Below are positions 42,625 through 44,727 of a stretch of 44,727 nucleotides of DNA, one piece after another. Position numbers and translations under genes: made by a program. Source of the DNA: Planctomycetota bacterium. Lineage in GTDB: Bacteria; Planctomycetota; Brocadiia; Brocadiales; Brocadiaceae. The first letter of the stretch is position 1. The number at the start of each line of letters is the position of its first letter. Location: NCBI GenBank assembly GCA_016873155.1, contig VGXX01000007.1, forward strand, positions 1 through 44,727, given 5' to 3'. Below the pieces are notes generated by a model. The model was not told where the DNA came from and did not search any database. It saw nothing but the letters and a program-made list of their open reading frames with translations.

Positions 42625-44727
42625 TTATTCTTCAGCCTCCGGTATAACCCTGCGGCTGCTGCTTGATTTTCTCATCTCGATCTGAATCTCCTGCTCGTCC
42701 CCTTCATCAAGACTTACCGTCTGCTTTGTCTTCTTATATCTCTTCTTACTTGCAAAGATCACATACTTGTCCGCATCCAAATCCCTAAACTCAAAAAACC
42801 CATCTGCATCAGAAGATGCATGCCTTTTGATCTTTGTCTTTATCCCCTTGAGCTTCAATCTTACTGACTCTATCGGATTGCCGTAAATGTCCACAACGTA
42901 CCCGAAGATGCTTCCTTTGACCTCTAACTCCATGGTGATCATCTCTGCCTCCAAAGATTCCTCTGACGTAAGAGTTATATCCAGGGTCTGTGTCCTATAA
43001 CCGCTCTTCTCAAAGGTCAACGTGTACCCTCCTGCTTCAAGGTCTCTGAACTCATAATAACCATCGTCATCCGTTTCCGTGCCTTGTAGTTGATTATTAC
43101 CCTGACCTGTAATGGCTACCGTAACGCCTTCAAGCGCACCTCCATGCTCATCGAGGACAAACCCAAAGATTATACCCCGGGATTCATGCGTTAGAACAAA
43201 ATCGGCTGCGCTTGCTTCGCCCGCATAGACTGTGACTGCCTGAGATGAAGGTTTATAACCGTCTGCTGAAGCCGTCAACGTATAATCCCCCGCAGACACA
43301 TCAACTATGGTATACGTACCATTAAAACCGGTCGTAGCTGAATATCCCCCCTTGTCCGATGTTATCTTGGCGCCTCCTATACCAACCCCTGCCGTCCCGT
43401 CTGCAACCGTACCCACAATGACACCTTTTTCTGTTGCGGTAGTCGTTGGAACAGGTGTCGGTGCCGGTGTAGGGGATGTTTGTGGCGTAGGCGTTGTTTG
43501 TGTATCGGCAGACTTGTAGAACGACATCTCCTTCCCGTACGATGTCCCGGCGCTATTCTGTGCTGCAATCCTGTAGTAGTATTTCGTACCTACCGTCAGC
43601 CCTGTTATGGTTGCGCTGACATTTGTATAGCTTGACCCGCTTACGCTCTGGGTTGATGTCTGATAGTTATAGGTTCCGCTCAATGTTCCGTATTCAAACC
43701 ACGCCGTTGTCGATTGCCCGTTGGGATTGCACTTCCCGTTTAACTTTGCTGTGGTATTCGTTATATCCGTTGCCGCCTCTGTCTCTACTGTAGGCGCGTT
43801 TCCGCTCTGTGTATATTGGAAAGACATTTCACTACCTTCAGATTTCCCCGAATTATTCTCTGCTACAATCTTGTAATAGTACGTCGTCCCTGACGTCAGT
43901 CCCGTTATGGTTATACTCACTGTCGTATCATTCGAGCTGGTGACCGTCTGTGTGGATGATTTACTCCCATACAAACCGCTGAGCGTCCCGTACTCGAACC
44001 ATGCCGTCGTTGACAGTCCGTTGGCGTTCACCGTCCCGCTCAGGGTGGCGGAGTTTGCGGTCACGTTCGTTGCTGAACCCGTTTTCACGGTGGGGGCTGT
44101 GCCGGCAGTGTATGTTACCGTTATCGTATCCGTAGCGGTATTACCCACATTGTCTTTTGCCGTTACCGTTATCTTGTTGTCCCCGCTGCTCAGGCTTATG
44201 TTTGAAACACTCCAGTAGGTAGTGCCGCTGGCATCTCCTCTTCCCCCCTTATCGTTACTCCACGTCACGCTGCTTATCCCGCTTAAACTATCCGATGCAT
44301 TGCCGCTCATACTTACCGTACTGCCGGTCGCCGTATAGGTGTCGCCGGAAGTCGGGCTGGTTATGGTTACTATGGGGGCTGTGGTATCCAGGATGATGGA
44401 ATCGCTTGCCGTGCTTGATACATTTCCCGCAGCGTCTTTAAACCATGCATAGATGGTCTTGTTCTCATCACCGCGTGTCAGGGGATAGGATGCGCTTCCA
44501 CTGTAGCTCGTTGTTGACGTCACAGAATTCCAGCCGGAGGCAGTTGCTACAGGTGTTGATGAACTGGTAGAGAGATAATACCCTGTTACTCCTACACTAT
44601 CCGTGGCTGAGAGGGTGACGGTTACTGTGGTGGAGTTGGTGTATGATGCACCACTGTTAATTGTTATTGAAGTATTTGTAGGCGCTGTTGTATCTGATGT
44701 AGACGGTGTCGGCGTGGGTGTTGGGGT
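42625..44727 (-). CDS. Modular surface protein with Ig/FN3-like and carboxypeptidase-regulatory-like domains (partial, 5' end outside window)
   Basis: The frame is open to the window edge; the GTG at 44523 is internal. From the N-terminal side the order is: a Thr-Pro linker (TPTPTPTPST), Ig-like repeats (SITINSGASYTNSTTVTVTL; APIVTITSPTSGDTYTATGS), two closely related fibronectin-III-like repeats (both with STTAWFEYGTLSG and TYYYKI/KYYYRI), and a second Pro-Thr linker. Three CarboxypepD_reg-like beta domains follow (GVIVGTVADG; GIIFGFVLDEHGG; GSIFGYVVDIYGN), then a basic-acidic tail. Such proteins act at the cell surface in adhesion or as structural components. No catalytic domain is visible in the part seen. 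Confidence 0.85.
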   Translation of the reverse strand, partial: TPTPTPTPSTSDTTAPTNTSITINSGASYTNSTTVTVTLSATDSVGVTGYYLSTSSSTPVATASGWNSVTSTTSYSGSASYPLTRGDENKTIYAWFKDAAGNVSSTASDSIILDTTAPIVTITSPTSGDTYTATGSTVSMSGNASDSLSGISSVTWSNDKGGRGDASGTTYWSVSNISLSSGDNKITVTAKDNVGNTATDTITVTYTAGTAPTVKTGSATNVTANSATLSGTVNANGLSTTAWFEYGTLSGLYGSKSSTQTVTSSNDTTVSITITGLTSGTTYYYKIVAENNSGKSEGSEMSFQYTQSGNAPTVETEAATDITNTTAKLNGKCNPNGQSTTAWFEYGTLSGTYNYQTSTQSVSGSSYTNVSATITGLTVGTKYYYRIAAQNSAGTSYGKEMSFYKSADTQTTPTPQTSPTPAPTPVPTTTATEKGVIVGTVADGTAGVGIGGAKITSDKGGYSATTGFNGTYTIVDVSAGDYTLTASADGYKPSSQAVTVYAGEASAADFVLTHESRGIIFGFVLDEHGGALEGVTVAITGQGNNQLQGTETDDDGYYEFRDLEAGGYTLTFEKSGYRTQTLDITLTSEESLEAEMITMELEVKGSIFGYVVDIYGNPIESVRLKLKGIKTKIKRHASSDADGFFEFRDLDADKYVIFASKKRYKKTKQTVSLDEGDEQEIQIEMRKSSSSRRVIPEAEE

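Overview
The window looks like a chromosomal contig from a planctomycete, most likely an anammox bacterium of the Brocadiaceae. The evidence is a pseudopilin with the H-X9-DG motif that is abundant in Planctomycetes, a fused AroD-AroE enzyme followed by AroK, a sulfite-dehydrogenase-like molybdoenzyme with a c-type cytochrome, and several very large GT-C membrane glycosyltransferases fused to PA14 domains. This placement is an inference from gene content; no database search was run.

Layout. 1-1300: the tail of an EAL-domain protein, a convergent pseudopilin gene and tRNA-Leu(GAG). 1436-9355: a tightly packed type II secretion-like operon (secretin lipoprotein D, pseudopilins I, J and K, PilM/N-like L, PilO-like M, a C/PilP-like protein, and F); the ATPase E and major pseudopilin G are not in the window. 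9364-26388: a polysaccharide or glycoprotein glycosylation region with two GT2 enzymes, four GT-C-type membrane proteins that all carry PA14 domains, a B12-binding radical SAM protein and a SAM methyltransferase. Inside it lie an S23 (four-helix-bundle) pseudogene bounded by inverted repeats and interrupted by an IS630-type element, and a mntA/hepT toxin-antitoxin pair. 26389-28096: a regulatory and junk zone with a structured leader, a small basic protein gene, and an IS1182-type transposase remnant. 28097-33657: mfd, a SurA/PpiC-like chaperone, a candidate standalone structured RNA, and an exported OB-fold protein. 33703-37311: a sulfite-dehydrogenase-like pair and a TPR lipoprotein. 37523-41086: leuA-aroDE-aroK. 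41198-44727: an M23 peptidase and the 3' part of a large modular surface protein that runs off the window.

The main candidates for something undescribed are: (1) a minus-strand structured RNA at about 32392-32706, with a near-consensus promoter whose predicted start coincides with the first base of a long closing helix and a strong terminator at its end; (2) a family of 28-bp palindromes (12-bp arm, 4-nt loop, 12-bp arm) found three times inside protein-coding genes, always in the same reading frame, and twice in aroDE; (3) four PA14/GT-C fusion proteins in one locus; (4) a free-standing S23 cassette bounded by about 29-bp inverted repeats, nested with an IS630 element; and (5) a structured, promoter-linked leader before the GT2/radical-SAM/methyltransferase operon.
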